This document shows, piece by piece, positions 37,715-47,887 of a DNA stretch of 64,000 bases (the stretch's first letter is position 1; each line of letters begins with the position of its first letter). Under the pieces are notes generated by a model. That model was not told where the DNA came from. It saw only the letters and a program-made list of their open reading frames with translations, and did no database searches. A program made the translations under genes and the position numbers. This stretch comes from Bordetella parapertussis (GTDB lineage: Bacteria > Pseudomonadota > Gammaproteobacteria > Burkholderiales > SG8-41): contig CAMATZ010000024.1 in NCBI GenBank assembly GCA_945861275.1, positions 1 through 64,000 on the forward strand, in the 5' to 3' direction.

Positions 37715-38245
37715 ATGCAACGCTGGTTGTGGCCGCTGGGCCTGTTTCTGGTATTGGCGGTGTTTCTCGGTGTGGGACTTACGCTCAACCCGCGTGAAGT
37801 GCCGTCGCCCTTGATCGGCAAAGCCGCGCCGCCATTTAAATTGCCGCAATTGCACGCGCAGGACAAAACGTTTTCGCAAAAAGACCTGGCCGGTAAAGTG
37901 TGGCTGCTTAACGTGTGGGCCTCGTGGTGCGCCTCGTGCCGTGAAGAACATCCGCTGCTGATGGACCTTGCGAAGAGCGGTGCAGTGCCGATCTACGGTC
38001 TTAACTACAAAGACAAGCATCCCGACGGCATCGCGTGGCTAAAACGTTTCGGCGATCCGTACGTGCTGTCGGCGTACGATGTGCAGGGTCGCATCGGCAT
38101 CGACTACGGCGTTTATGGCGTGCCGGAAACCTATGTGATCGACAAGCAGGGCATCATTCGTTTCAAACAAATCGGGCCGGTCACCCCCGCCGTGCTCAAA
38201 GAGAAAATTCTACCGCTGATCGCGAAGCTCAATGGCAATGCGTAA
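37715..38245 (+). CDS. ccmG: Thiol:disulfide interchange protein CcmG/DsbE
   Basis: 176 residues: one N-terminal membrane anchor, then a thioredoxin fold with VWASWCASCREEHP (C72, C75) and cis-Pro in GVPETYVID. It reduces apocytochrome or CcmH disulfides so heme can be attached. It lies 4 bases after ccmF and overlaps ccmH by 14 bases. Confidence 0.95.
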   Translation: MQRWLWPLGLFLVLAVFLGVGLTLNPREVPSPLIGKAAPPFKLPQLHAQDKTFSQKDLAGKVWLLNVWASWCASCREEHPLLMDLAKSGAVPIYGLNYKDKHPDGIAWLKRFGDPYVLSAYDVQGRIGIDYGVYGVPETYVIDKQGIIRFKQIGPVTPAVLKEKILPLIAKLNGNA

Positions 38246-38693
38246 CTATTTGTTTTTGTTCATATTTCTTTCATTTGGTATAGCGCCTGCGCACGCCGCC
38301 TCGGACGCCGCGCTTGAACGCCGCGTGCAGGCGCTGTCCGAAGAACTGCGTTGCCTGGTATGCCAGAACCAGTCGCTCGCCGATTCACACGCCGATCTTG
38401 CGATTGATTTAAAAAATCAGGTGCGCGAAAAATTGCAGCAGGGCGCCAGCGAAAAAGATGTGATCACGTTTATGACCGAACGTTATGGCGATTTTGTGCT
38501 GTATCGGCCGCCGCTGAAGGCAACCACACTGTTGCTGTGGTTCGGGCCGGGCTTGCTGCTGCTGGCGGGGCTGATCGCGTTGTTTGTGCGCCTGCGGCGC
38601 CGCGCCGCGGTTGCAGCGACGCCGGCGCTCACCGCGGACGAGCGTGCGCGTGCTGCTGCTTTACTCGATAGCGGCACGGTGGATCGGCGATGA
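38232..38693 (+). CDS. ccmH: Cytochrome c maturation protein CcmH (CycL-type)
   Basis: 153 residues. A signal peptide is followed by the redox motif EELRCLVCQNQSLADS (C41, C44) and FMTERYGDFVLYRPP, then one membrane helix near the C-terminus. This is the short CycL form, with the TPR part encoded separately as CcmI. It acts on the Cys of apocytochrome c together with CcmG and CcmF. It overlaps ccmI by ATGA. Confidence 0.95.
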   Translation: MAMRNYLFLFIFLSFGIAPAHAASDAALERRVQALSEELRCLVCQNQSLADSHADLAIDLKNQVREKLQQGASEKDVITFMTERYGDFVLYRPPLKATTLLLWFGPGLLLLAGLIALFVRLRRRAAVAATPALTADERARAAALLDSGTVDRR

Positions 38694-39958
38694 CTATTTT
38701 CTGGATAGTCGCGGCGCTACTGATTATGGTTGCGCTGATATTCGTGTTGCCGCCGTTGTGCAGGCGCCGCAACCCGGCTGGCGTTGCCGGCCCGGCACAA
38801 CATGCGAACAATGCACTCAATGTCGCGGTATATCGCGATCAGCAGCTGGAGCTTGAGGCCGACCGCAATGCCGGCACGTTAAGCGATGCGCAATACCAGC
38901 ATGCGCGCATCGAACTGGAACGGCGGTTGCTGGATGATGTCGCCCCGACTGCCGCAGCGGTGAGCGCACCGCCGGCCGGCCGCCTGCCTGCGGTGCTGGT
39001 GGGCGTGGCGATGCCGCTACTGGCTGTCGGGCTTTATTTTGCGGTGGGCACGCCGCGTGCGCTGGCGCCGCTTGCAGCACCGCCCCACGGCAGCGCGGAT
39101 AGCGGCAAGGGCCCCAGTGCTGAACAAATCGAGGCGATGGTGGCAAAGCTCGCCGAGCGCATGAAGCAAAACCCCGACGATGCGCAGGGCTGGGCGATGC
39201 TCGCGCGCTCGTACGCGGTGATGGGCCGCTATGAAGATTCCGCCGCCGCCTATGGCAAAGCGGTGGAGCGCGTGCCTGACAATGCGCATTTGCTGGCCGA
39301 TTACGCCGATGCGCTGGCGATGGCGCGCGGGCAAAATCTGCAAGGCGAGCCCGAAGCGCTGATCATGCGCGCGCTGAAAATCGATCCGAATCACGCCAAG
39401 TCGCTGGCGCTCGCGGGGACTATCGCCTTTGATAAGAAGAACTACGCGGAGGCAATCAAGTATTGGGAAAAACTGGCGACGCTGGCACCGCCCGATACCG
39501 AAATGGCGCGCAATGTGCAGGCCAGTATCGCCGAAGCGCGCGGCCTGGCCAGTGGTGGCGCGCCTAAAGTGGCGGTCGTTGCGGACAAACCCGTGCCGGC
39601 GCCGGCGGCATCCGGTAAGGGTGTGAGCGGCACGGTGTCGCTTGCGCCCGCGTTAGCGGCGAAGGTCGCGCCCAATGACACGGTGTTCATCTTCGCCCGC
39701 GCCGCCGAGGGCTCGCGCATGCCGCTAGCCATACTGCGCAAAAAGGCGAGCGAATTGCCGCTGACGTTCACACTGGATGACAGCATGGCGATGAACCCGT
39801 CGGCGCGCCTATCGAGTGCGCCGCAAGTGATCATCGGCGCGCGCATCTCGAAAAGCGGCAACGCCATGCCACAGCCGGGCGATTTGCAGGGCGCGACCAA
39901 GCCGGTGACCCATACCGCGAAAAACATTGCGCTAAGCATCGATACCGAAGTGCAGTGA
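38690..39958 (+). CDS. ccmI: Cytochrome c maturation TPR protein CcmI
   Basis: 422 residues: two N-terminal membrane helices with a coiled-coil loop (VAVYRDQQLELEADRNAG), a TPR region (GWAMLARSYAVMGRYEDSAA), and a C-terminal periplasmic beta domain (GVSGTVSLAPALAAKV) found in fused CcmH/CcmI proteins. It holds apocytochrome c for heme ligation and is the last gene of the ccm operon. Confidence 0.93.
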   Translation: MTIFWIVAALLIMVALIFVLPPLCRRRNPAGVAGPAQHANNALNVAVYRDQQLELEADRNAGTLSDAQYQHARIELERRLLDDVAPTAAAVSAPPAGRLPAVLVGVAMPLLAVGLYFAVGTPRALAPLAAPPHGSADSGKGPSAEQIEAMVAKLAERMKQNPDDAQGWAMLARSYAVMGRYEDSAAAYGKAVERVPDNAHLLADYADALAMARGQNLQGEPEALIMRALKIDPNHAKSLALAGTIAFDKKNYAEAIKYWEKLATLAPPDTEMARNVQASIAEARGLASGGAPKVAVVADKPVPAPAASGKGVSGTVSLAPALAAKVAPNDTVFIFARAAEGSRMPLAILRKKASELPLTFTLDDSMAMNPSARLSSAPQVIIGARISKSGNAMPQPGDLQGATKPVTHTAKNIALSIDTEVQ

Positions 39959-40022
39959 CATGTGCAGGGCCGCGCAGGGTGAAGGCACTGTGCCAGGAAC
40001 AATTATTTAGAAAAGGAAAGCG

Positions 40023-41372
40023 ATGACCATTACCCTCGATGAAACCCACGACGCTAAACGCAAAAGCTGGGTTGCCAGCGCGAATCTTCACGCTCAGGGC
40101 CATGGTGATTTTCCGCTGCAGAATTTGCCGCTGGGCGTGTTCAGCGCGGCAAACGCCAAGGGCGATACGCCGCGCGGCGGTATCGCCATCGGCGACGAGG
40201 TGTTTGATCTCAAAGCCGCGTGCGAAGCGAAACTTTTTTCCGGTGACGCCGAAGCAGCCGCGCGTGCCGCCAGCGCTGCAACGCTGAACGATTTGATGGC
40301 ACTGGGCGCAGGCCCGCGCGCCGCGCTGCGCAAACAAGTCTCGGCGTTGCTGGCCGAAGGCACGGCCGAATCGGCGCGCGCCAAGCCGCTCGCCGCCAGG
40401 CTGCTGCACAAGGCCGCCGCTTGCGCGCTGCATGTGCCGGCGAAGATCGGCGCCTTTACCGATTTTTTCGCCGGCATCACGCACGCCGAAAACGGCGGCA
40501 AGCGCCGCGGCGCGAATCCGCCGCTGACGCCAAACTACAAATATGTGCCGGTGGCCTATCACAGCCGTGCCTCCAGCGTGCATCCGACGGGCATTGCGGT
40601 GCGCCGCCCCAATGGCCAGCGCGTGGTGGATGGCGAGCAACTGCCGACATTCGGACCGTGCCTGAAAATGGATTTCGAACTCGAATTCGGCGTCTGGCTC
40701 GGCAATGGCAACGCCTGGGGCGAACCGATTTCCGTCAACCAGGCGGGTGAGCATATCTACGGCTACTGCATGTTGAATGACTGGTCGGCGCGCGACATAC
40801 AACGCTGGGAGTCCGCGCCACTGGGGCCGTTCCTGTCGAAGAATTTCGGCACCACCATTTCGCCGTGGATGGTCACGCCCGAAGCGTTGGCGCCGTTTCG
40901 CATCGCACAGCCTGCGCGACCCGCGGGGGATCCCAGACCGCTGGATTATTTATGGGACGACGCCGATCAACGTACGGGCGCACTCGATCTCGAAATCGAA
41001 GTGCTGATCCACACCGCAGGCATGCGTGCGCAAGGCACGCCGCCGCAGCGCATATCCGTCAGCAACACCAAACACCTCTACTGGACGGTGGCGCAAATGG
41101 TGGCGCATCACACCTGCGGCGGATGCAACCTCGAACCCGGAGACCTCTTCGGTTCCGGCACCGTTTCCGGTCCCACACCCGAAAACTACGGCAGCATCGC
41201 CGAGCTATCGTTCGACGGCACCCGCGACATCACGCTCGCCTCGGGCGAAATCCGTCGCTGGGTGGAGGATGGCGACGACATCATCCTGCGCGCGCATGGG
41301 CGGCGTGCCGGGTATGCGGCGATCGGGTTTGGGGATTGTTGTGCGCGGATGGTGGCGGGCAAGGCTGTGTAG
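40023..41372 (+). CDS. fahA: Fumarylacetoacetase
   Basis: 449 residues, close to the usual length. It hydrolyses fumarylacetoacetate to fumarate and acetoacetate, the last step of tyrosine and homogentisate breakdown. Active-site features: D147 and H154 (TDFFAGITHAENGG), E219 and E221 (FELEFGVWLG), and D253 (MLNDWSARDIQRWE). A Shine-Dalgarno-like AAAGGAAA precedes the ATG. Homogentisate dioxygenase is not adjacent here. Confidence 0.95.
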   Translation: MTITLDETHDAKRKSWVASANLHAQGHGDFPLQNLPLGVFSAANAKGDTPRGGIAIGDEVFDLKAACEAKLFSGDAEAAARAASAATLNDLMALGAGPRAALRKQVSALLAEGTAESARAKPLAARLLHKAAACALHVPAKIGAFTDFFAGITHAENGGKRRGANPPLTPNYKYVPVAYHSRASSVHPTGIAVRRPNGQRVVDGEQLPTFGPCLKMDFELEFGVWLGNGNAWGEPISVNQAGEHIYGYCMLNDWSARDIQRWESAPLGPFLSKNFGTTISPWMVTPEALAPFRIAQPARPAGDPRPLDYLWDDADQRTGALDLEIEVLIHTAGMRAQGTPPQRISVSNTKHLYWTVAQMVAHHTCGGCNLEPGDLFGSGTVSGPTPENYGSIAELSFDGTRDITLASGEIRRWVEDGDDIILRAHGRRAGYAAIGFGDCCARMVAGKAV

Positions 41373-41399
41373 GATGCCGGGGCAGCCCGGCGGCTGGTC

Positions 41400-41550
41400 A
41401 CTTTCTTTTGTACGGCCAAAAGAACTTACGTGTATGGGCTGAGCTTGCGAAGCCCAACACCAACAGCGCTGATGATTCGACGACATTTGCGTTTCGCGTG
41501 GGATCCTTGTGTTGGGCTTCATTTCATTCAGCCCAACCTACGCGCTGGCG
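41400..41550. repeat. Intergenic inverted-repeat element after fumarylacetoacetase
   Basis: Two nested structures are visible. CTTTTG and CAAAAG form a short stem near 41406. GAAGCCCAACAC at 41449-41460 is a perfect 12-base inverted repeat of GTGTTGGGCTTC at 41509-41520, followed by a further CAGCCCAACCTACGC. The element lies between convergent genes and may act as a bidirectional terminator or be a small dispersed repeat. Confidence 0.6.
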
Positions 41551-41597
41551 AAGTGGCGTGAACCGCAGCCATCGGGATCGCAGCCAGGCCAGAACTC

Positions 41598-42053
41598 TTA
41601 CAAGGATTTATTGACCGGCGTCTGTATCTGATCCGCGGTCATTGTCCAATCATGGCCGCATTTTTTGCAACGGACTTTTAACCAATCACTGCTGGCCGCA
41701 TCGCCATCGTCGAGTGCGCCCGGTGCGGCGGATGACAGCACCTCAAGCACGCCATAAACGCCACACCCGCTGCAAACGGCCTGCGTGGCGAAATGCTCTG
41801 CACGAAACAGCACTTTAAAATAAAACGCTGTGGTTTTAAAGCAAAGCGCAATGCCCGCAGCGATCAGAACTACCATGATGATCGGTTTAAACCCCGCGTC
41901 TCGCCAGTGCAATTGATCCATGCATACCGCTACCATAATGACGCCCAGAAAGGCCGTGACCAGACTGGCGTGTGCTTCGATCAGTTGGCGCTCATGCCAG
42001 CGGCGAAAGCCGAGCTTGCGGATGCGGTCTGCAACAGGCATGGGCTGCCCCAC
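41598..42053 (-). CDS. Small membrane protein with a C-terminal zinc-ribbon-like motif
   Basis: 151 residues. A charged N-terminal region is followed by two hydrophobic helices (SLVTAFLGVIMVAVCMDQL and IIMVVLIAAGIALCF), then a cytoplasmic-looking tail with VCSGCG and VRCKKCGHDW. These four Cys would form a zinc ribbon. I do not recognise a named family. It is a single gene convergent with fahA. Confidence 0.72.
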   Translation of the reverse strand: MGQPMPVADRIRKLGFRRWHERQLIEAHASLVTAFLGVIMVAVCMDQLHWRDAGFKPIIMVVLIAAGIALCFKTTAFYFKVLFRAEHFATQAVCSGCGVYGVLEVLSSAAPGALDDGDAASSDWLKVRCKKCGHDWTMTADQIQTPVNKSL

Positions 42054-42185
42054 GGAATTGGATAGTGCTCAGAGTAGCGCCGACGCGATACCAATACAAC
42101 TGCAACGCGCCTATCGCGGAACCGGGTGCATCAGTTCACACTACAATGTCCGCCGCCTGCTCCTCCGTCTCGCTGAGATTCCCCA

Positions 42186-43373
42186 TTGTCCATTGATACC
42201 CGCCACCGCCGGTTATTACCGCTGCTGATCGCCGGCCTGGCGACCATAGGCCCGTTCACCATCGACACCTATCTGCCGTCGTTCCCGGCGATTGCGCTGG
42301 AAATGCAGACGACGGAAGTGCTGGTGCAGCAGACGCTCACCGCGTATCTGATTCCGTTTGCGGTAATGATGTTGTTCCATGGCGCGATTTCGGATGCGGT
42401 CGGCCGGCGGCCGGTGATTCTCATCGGTGTCGGCGGTTTTGTGATCGCCTCCATCGGTTGCGCACTGGCAACCAGCATGACCATGCTGCTGGTGTGCCGC
42501 GCGCTGCAAGGGCTGGTGGCGGGTGCGGGCACCTCGCTCAGCCGCGCAGTCGTGCGCGATGCCTATCAGGGCGTGGAGGCGCAGCGGCTGCTGTCGCGGG
42601 TGATGTTGCTGTTTTCGATTGCACCGGCGATCGCGCCCGTCATCGGCGGCTGGTTGCAGACGTGGTTTGGCTGGCGCGCGATTTTCTGGTTTCTCGCGCT
42701 GTTTGGCACGGTGTTGCTGGTAGCGTGTTACCGCTACCTGCCCGAAACGCTCCCGGTGCCAGCGCGCCAGCGTTTCGCACCAGCGCCCTTGCTGGCGGCG
42801 TACCGGCTGGTTGCCTTCAATCCGCGATTTCTGTTGCTGGCAGGTGTGAGTTCGTTTGGTTTCGCCGGATTTTTTCTGTATGTGTTATCCGCGCCTGCTT
42901 TCATTTATCACCACCTCGGTCTCACCGCACATGATTTCGCGTGGCTGTTCATGGCGGGCGTGATCGGCATGATGCTCGGCGCGTACCTCTCCGGCAGGCT
43001 CGCGGGCAGGCTCTCGCCCCATCGCACGGTGTGGCTGTCGTTCGCTATCATGTTCGCGGGTGCTGCGTACAACAACTTGTTTTATATTTGGTTTTCGCCA
43101 CAGTTGCCGTGGTCAGTCCTACATCAAGTGATTGTCGCCACCGGCATGGCAATGGCCATGCCGTCGCTGACGCTGATGTTGCTGGAGCTGTTTCCGCACA
43201 ATCGCGGCATGGCCGCATCGCTGCAAAGCTGCGTGCAATCGATGGTGGCCGGGTTTGTAGCCGCCATCGCATCGCCCCTGTTTTCCACGTCAGCGGCGAC
43301 GATGGCGTTCGGCGCACTGCTGTTTGCGCTGGCCGCGCTGGGGTTGTGGCTGGTCTATCTAAGGCAGGACTGA
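42186..43373 (+). CDS. Bcr/CflA-family multidrug efflux MFS transporter
   Basis: 395 residues with 12 predicted helices. The N-terminus LPLLIAGLATIGPFTIDTYL and PSFPAIALEMQTTEVLVQQT, and motif A GAISDAVGRRPVILIG, identify the Bcr/CflA drug/H+ antiporter group (bicyclomycin, chloramphenicol and similar). The only good start in frame appears to be TTG 42186; no ATG fits upstream, so poor initiation may limit expression. It is a single gene. Confidence 0.9.
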   Translation: MSIDTRHRRLLPLLIAGLATIGPFTIDTYLPSFPAIALEMQTTEVLVQQTLTAYLIPFAVMMLFHGAISDAVGRRPVILIGVGGFVIASIGCALATSMTMLLVCRALQGLVAGAGTSLSRAVVRDAYQGVEAQRLLSRVMLLFSIAPAIAPVIGGWLQTWFGWRAIFWFLALFGTVLLVACYRYLPETLPVPARQRFAPAPLLAAYRLVAFNPRFLLLAGVSSFGFAGFFLYVLSAPAFIYHHLGLTAHDFAWLFMAGVIGMMLGAYLSGRLAGRLSPHRTVWLSFAIMFAGAAYNNLFYIWFSPQLPWSVLHQVIVATGMAMAMPSLTLMLLELFPHNRGMAASLQSCVQSMVAGFVAAIASPLFSTSAATMAFGALLFALAALGLWLVYLRQD

Positions 43374-43387
43374 GGGCTTAGGAATGA

Positions 43388-43431
43388 GGACTGAGTAACA
43401 CCGATACGCCGGTGTGGATGTTACTCAGTCC
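43388..43431. repeat. Palindromic repeat element with GGACTGAG units
   Basis: GGACTGAGTAAC (43388-43399) is perfectly complementary to GTTACTCAGTCC (43420-43431). An inner ACACCG/CGGTGT stem and flanking AGGACTGAGG-like repeats are also present. It lies between convergent genes and resembles the heptamer palindromes found elsewhere in the window. It may serve as a terminator for both genes. Confidence 0.7.
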
Positions 43432-43456
43432 TCAGTCCTGCCCTTCAATCCTGCCG

Positions 43457-43843
43457 TCAACACTGCTCCCACGGCAGCCCATCGTGCCGCCAGCCCGCTT
43501 TCCCATTGCGATGATGGTTCTCGTCGAGTTCGCCCTCAAAGCCATGCAGCACGTTATAGACTTGGGTGAATCCCGCTTCTTCGAGGGCGGCGCCAGCATC
43601 CAGCGAGCGGTTGCCACTGCGGCAAATCAGCACAATGGGGCGATCCACACTGGCTGCTTTTTTAACATGCGCCACAAATTGCGGATTCACCTCCCAGTTG
43701 GGGCCGTCGTTCCACGCGACCAATATCGCACTTGTCGGATGGCCGACGAACAGATACTCCATTTCACTGCGGCAATCGATAAAAATCGCGTTCGGATTTT
43801 TCTTGAGGAAATCGTAGGCTTCCCGGGGTTCGAAGTGTTTCAT
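43457..43843 (-). CDS. Rhodanese-like sulfurtransferase
   Basis: 128 residues from ATG 43843; an upstream TTG would add ten residues. It is a single rhodanese domain with FIDCRSEMEYLFVGH and the active-site loop VLICRSGNRSLDAG, where C74 would carry the persulfide. It has no signal peptide, so it is cytoplasmic. It diverges from metH with a short shared upstream region. Confidence 0.9.
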   Translation of the reverse strand: MKHFEPREAYDFLKKNPNAIFIDCRSEMEYLFVGHPTSAILVAWNDGPNWEVNPQFVAHVKKAASVDRPIVLICRSGNRSLDAGAALEEAGFTQVYNVLHGFEGELDENHHRNGKAGWRHDGLPWEQC

Positions 43844-43984
43844 CGCTAGGGTTTCCGCTGGACCAAAGCTCAATTATAGTGCGCCTGACCTGATTGCCGG
43901 CAGCGCATGTTAAAATTGTGCTTTCTTAACAAGAACTTGGCGGCGCCGCCCTCACACTAGGCCGCGATCACGCACGCTGACGCC

Positions 43985-46900
43985 ATGACTTTATCCCGTT
44001 TTACCGCTATCGAAGCAGCGCTCCGCCAACGCATCCTGGTGCTCGACGGCGCGATGGGCACCATGATCCAGCGTTACCAACTGGATGAAAAGGCTTATCG
44101 TGGCACGCGCTTCGCGGATTTCGCGCACGACGTGAAGGGCAATAACGAGCTGCTGGTGCTGACGCAGCCGCACATTATTCAGGAAATTCACGAGCAGTAT
44201 CTCGAAGCCGGCTCGGATATTATCGAGACCAACACCTTCGGCGCGCAACGCGTCGCGCAAGCGGATTACCACATGGCGCCGCTGGCGTACGAAATGAATG
44301 TCGCGGCAGCGCGGCTGGCAAAAGCAGCGTGCGCGAAATATTCCACGCCCGATGCGCCGCGATTCGCGGCAGGCGCGTTTGGCCCGACGCCGAAAACGGC
44401 ATCCATTTCCCCCGATGTCAATGACGCCGGCGCGCGCAATATTACCTTCGATGAACTGGTGACGGCCTATCTCGAACAGGCGCGTGCGCTGCACGAAGGC
44501 GGCGTGGATTTGTTCCTGGTCGAAACCATATTCGATACCTTGAACGCCAAAGCGGCGCTATTCGCCATCGACCAATTTTTCGAGGAAAGCGGCGAGCGCT
44601 ACCCGGTGATGATTTCCGGCACCGTCACTGATGCTTCGGGGCGCATTCTGTCAGGGCAGACGGTGGAGGCGTTCTGGAATTCGGTGCGCCATGCCAAGCC
44701 GGTCACGATAGGGCTGAATTGCGCGCTGGGTGCGGCATTAATGCGTCCGTATATCGAGGAGCTGTCGACGATTTGCGATGCGCCGATTTGTGTGTATCCG
44801 AACGCGGGCTTGCCCAATCCGATGAGCGACACCGGCTTTGATGAAACACCGGTGATTACAGCGGGCTTGTTGCAAGAGTTCGCCGCAGCGGGATTTGTAA
44901 ACGTTGCCGGTGGTTGTTGCGGCACCACGCCGGAGCATATTCGCGCCATTGCGCAGGCGGTTAAATCATTGCCGCCGCGCGTGGTGCCGCTGGCCGAACA
45001 CAAGCTGCGGCTGTCGGGACTGGAGCCGGCCAACATCGACGAGACGTCGCTGTTCGTCAACGTCGGCGAGCGCACCAATGTCACCGGCTCGCGCGCCTTT
45101 GCACGGCTGATTCTGAATGAGCAATACGACGAAGCGCTGGCGGTGGCGCGGCAGCAGGTCGAAAACGGCGCGCAAATCATCGACATCAATATGGACGAGG
45201 CGATGCTCGATTCGAAGGCGGCAATGGCGCGTTTTTTGAATCTGCTCGCGGGCGAGCCGGATATTTCGCGCGTGCCGGTAATGATCGACTCCTCGAAATG
45301 GGAAGTGATCGAGGCGGGACTGAAGTGCGTGCAGGGCAAGCCGGTGGTCAACTCGATCAGCATGAAAGAGGGAGAAGCCGAGTTTCTGCGGCAGGCTAAG
45401 CTGTGCAAGCGTTACGGCGCGGCGGTGATCGTGATGGCGTTTGATGAGCAAGGGCAGGCCGATACCTTCAAGCGCAAAACCGAAATCTGCAAGCGTGCCT
45501 ACGACCTGCTGACGCAGCGCGTGGACTTCGCGCCCGAAGACATTATTTTCGATCCCAACATTTTCGCAATTGCCACCGGCATCGAGGACCACAACAACTA
45601 CGCGGTGGATTACATCGAAGCGACGCGCTGGATACGCCAGAATTTGCCGTACGCCAAGGTCAGTGGCGGCGTGTCGAACGTGAGCTTTTCATTCCGCGGC
45701 AACGATCCGGCGCGCGAAGCCATCCACACCGTGTTTTTATATCACGCGATCAAAGCGGGTATGACCATGGGCATCGTCAATGCCGGCATGGTGGGCGTGT
45801 ACGACGATCTTGCGCCGGAACTGCGCGAGCGTGTCGAAGATGTGGTGCTCAACCGGCGCGACGACGCGACCGAGCGCCTGATCGAAATCGCGGGCACGCT
45901 GAAAGCCGGCGCCGCGAAGGAAGAGCAAACGCTGGAGTGGCGCGAGGCGCCGGTGGAAAAGCGGCTGTCACACGCGCTGGTTCACGGCATTACGCAATGG
46001 ATACTCGAGGACACCGAAGAAGCGCGCAGCAACATTGCAGCGGCCGGTGGACGTCCGATACAGGTGATTGAAGGCCCGCTGATGGACGGCATGAATATCG
46101 TCGGCGATTTGTTCGGCGCGGGCAAGATGTTTCTGCCGCAGGTGGTCAAATCCGCGCGCGTGATGAAACAGGCGGTGGCGCATCTGATTCCGTTTATCGA
46201 AGAAGAAAAAGCGCGCCTCGCCGGTGAATCGGGTGAAGCTGCCAAGCCCAAGGGCAAGATCGTGATCGCCACAGTCAAGGGCGATGTACACGACATCGGC
46301 AAGAATATCGTGGCTGTCGTGCTCCAGTGCAACAACTACGAAGTGGTCAATATGGGCGTGATGGCGCCGTGCCAGAAAATACTGGATACCGCGCGCGCCG
46401 AAAAGGTGGACATCATCGGTCTGTCGGGATTGATTACGCCTTCGCTCGAGGAAATGGCCCATGTCGCGCGCGAAATGCAGCGGCAGGGCTTCACGCTGCC
46501 GCTGCTGATCGGCGGCGCCACCACGTCGCGCACGCACACCGCGGTGAAAATCGCGCCGGGCTACACCAACGGCCCGACGGTGTGGGTGCCCGATGCGTCG
46601 CGCAGCGTGACCGTGTGCAGCAGCCTCTTAGCCGAAGATGAAGTCACCCGCCGCAAGTATCTGGAAGAGCTGAACACCGACTACGAAAAAGTTCGCATAC
46701 AGCACGCCAACAAAAAAGGCCCGGAGCTGATACCGCTGGCCGAAGCGCGCGCCAATCGCTTCAAAACCGATTGGCAAAAACATGCGCCGGTAGCGCCGGC
46801 TTTTCCCGGCATGAAGCTGCTGAGGAATTATGATCTCGCCGAGATTGCCGAACATATCGACTGGGGGCCGTATTTCCAGACCTGGGATCTGGCCGGCGCG

Positions 46901-47710
46901 TACCCGAAAATTCTCGACGATGCGGTGGTGGGGGCGGAAGCGAAAAAAGTGTTTGCCGACGCCAGGGCGATGCTGAAAAAAATCATCGACGGCAAATGGC
47001 TGCAGGCGCACGGCGTGCTGGGGCTGTTCGCGGCGAACAGTGTGAATGCGGGCGAAGACATCGAAATTTACGGCGATGAGAAGCGCACTAAACCGGTGAT
47101 GACCTGGCACAATCTGCGACAGCAAAACCGCAAGCCCACGGGCAATCCCAACTTGTGTCTGGGCGATTTCGTGGCGCCCAAAGACAGCGGCCACAGCAGC
47201 ATTAAGGACTACGTGGGTGCGTTTGCCGTCACTGCCGGGTATGGCATCGAGAAAAAGCTCGACGAGTTCGAGAAAAATCACGACGACTACAGCGGCATCA
47301 TACTCAAGGCGCTGGCCGACCGGCTGGCGGAAGCGTTCGTGGAATTGCTGCACAAGCGCGTGCGCCGCGAGTTCTGGGGCTATGCCAGGGATGAAGCGCT
47401 CGACAATGAGGCAATGATCGCCGAGAAATATCGCGGCGTACGTCCCGCGCCTGGCTATCCCGCGTGCCCGGATCACACCGAGAAAGGCGCGTTGTTCGAG
47501 TTGCTCGACGCCAAACGCGCCGGGCTGACGCTCACCGAAAATTTTGCCATGTGCCCGGCGTCATCGGTGAGCGGTTTTTATCTCGCGCACCCGCAGTCGC
47601 AGTATTTTGCCGTCGGCAAAATAGGCAAAGATCAACTCGAGGACTACGCGCGGCGCAAGGGCATGGCGCTGGCAGAAGCCGCGCGCTGGCTCGCGCCGAC
47701 ATTGGGATAA
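43985..47710 (+). CDS. metH: Cobalamin-dependent methionine synthase
   Basis: 1241 residues with all four modules. The homocysteine domain has zinc ligands C246 (NCALGA), C311 and C312 ([10 protein letters not shown]). Next come the folate (pterin) domain, the B12 domain with cobalt ligand H769 in GDVHDIGKN, and the AdoMet reactivation domain ([15 protein letters not shown]). It transfers a methyl group from methyltetrahydrofolate to homocysteine. No cobalamin or SAM riboswitch is evident in the short upstream gap. Confidence 0.97.
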   Translation: MTLSRFTAIEAALRQRILVLDGAMGTMIQRYQLDEKAYRGTRFADFAHDVKGNNELLVLTQPHIIQEIHEQYLEAGSDIIETNTFGAQRVAQADYHMAPLAYEMNVAAARLAKAACAKYSTPDAPRFAAGAFGPTPKTASISPDVNDAGARNITFDELVTAYLEQARALHEGGVDLFLVETIFDTLNAKAALFAIDQFFEESGERYPVMISGTVTDASGRILSGQTVEAFWNSVRHAKPVTIGLNCALGAALMRPYIEELSTICDAPICVYPNAGLPNPMSDTGFDETPVITAGLLQEFAAAGFVNVAGGCCGTTPEHIRAIAQAVKSLPPRVVPLAEHKLRLSGLEPANIDETSLFVNVGERTNVTGSRAFARLILNEQYDEALAVARQQVENGAQIIDINMDEAMLDSKAAMARFLNLLAGEPDISRVPVMIDSSKWEVIEAGLKCVQGKPVVNSISMKEGEAEFLRQAKLCKRYGAAVIVMAFDEQGQADTFKRKTEICKRAYDLLTQRVDFAPEDIIFDPNIFAIATGIEDHNNYAVDYIEATRWIRQNLPYAKVSGGVSNVSFSFRGNDPAREAIHTVFLYHAIKAGMTMGIVNAGMVGVYDDLAPELRERVEDVVLNRRDDATERLIEIAGTLKAGAAKEEQTLEWREAPVEKRLSHALVHGITQWILEDTEEARSNIAAAGGRPIQVIEGPLMDGMNIVGDLFGAGKMFLPQVVKSARVMKQAVAHLIPFIEEEKARLAGESGEAAKPKGKIVIATVKGDVHDIGKNIVAVVLQCNNYEVVNMGVMAPCQKILDTARAEKVDIIGLSGLITPSLEEMAHVAREMQRQGFTLPLLIGGATTSRTHTAVKIAPGYTNGPTVWVPDASRSVTVCSSLLAEDEVTRRKYLEELNTDYEKVRIQHANKKGPELIPLAEARANRFKTDWQKHAPVAPAFPGMKLLRNYDLAEIAEHIDWGPYFQTWDLAGAYPKILDDAVVGAEAKKVFADARAMLKKIIDGKWLQAHGVLGLFAANSVNAGEDIEIYGDEKRTKPVMTWHNLRQQNRKPTGNPNLCLGDFVAPKDSGHSSIKDYVGAFAVTAGYGIEKKLDEFEKNHDDYSGIILKALADRLAEAFVELLHKRVRREFWGYARDEALDNEAMIAEKYRGVRPAPGYPACPDHTEKGALFELLDAKRAGLTLTENFAMCPASSVSGFYLAHPQSQYFAVGKIGKDQLEDYARRKGMALAEAARWLAPTLG

Positions 47711-47887
47711 TTATTCGTGTTGTTTAGGCGCTCATATTATAACTATCTGTTTTTAAACGATATTTTCATAAAGCTTAATGTAAGGGTCAGTGCGGGCGCG
47801 CGACCAAAGCTGGTGTAGGATAATCTGCGTTGCATCCCAGTCACCGCATTAGCCACATTCGCCACATTGCTCACGCTAGGAGGTGTT

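Noticed and set aside
43874-43984. Cobalamin or SAM riboswitch before metH
   Set aside because: The gap is too short and shows no B12-box-like or SAM core sequence; only a GGCGGCGCCGCC palindrome is present.
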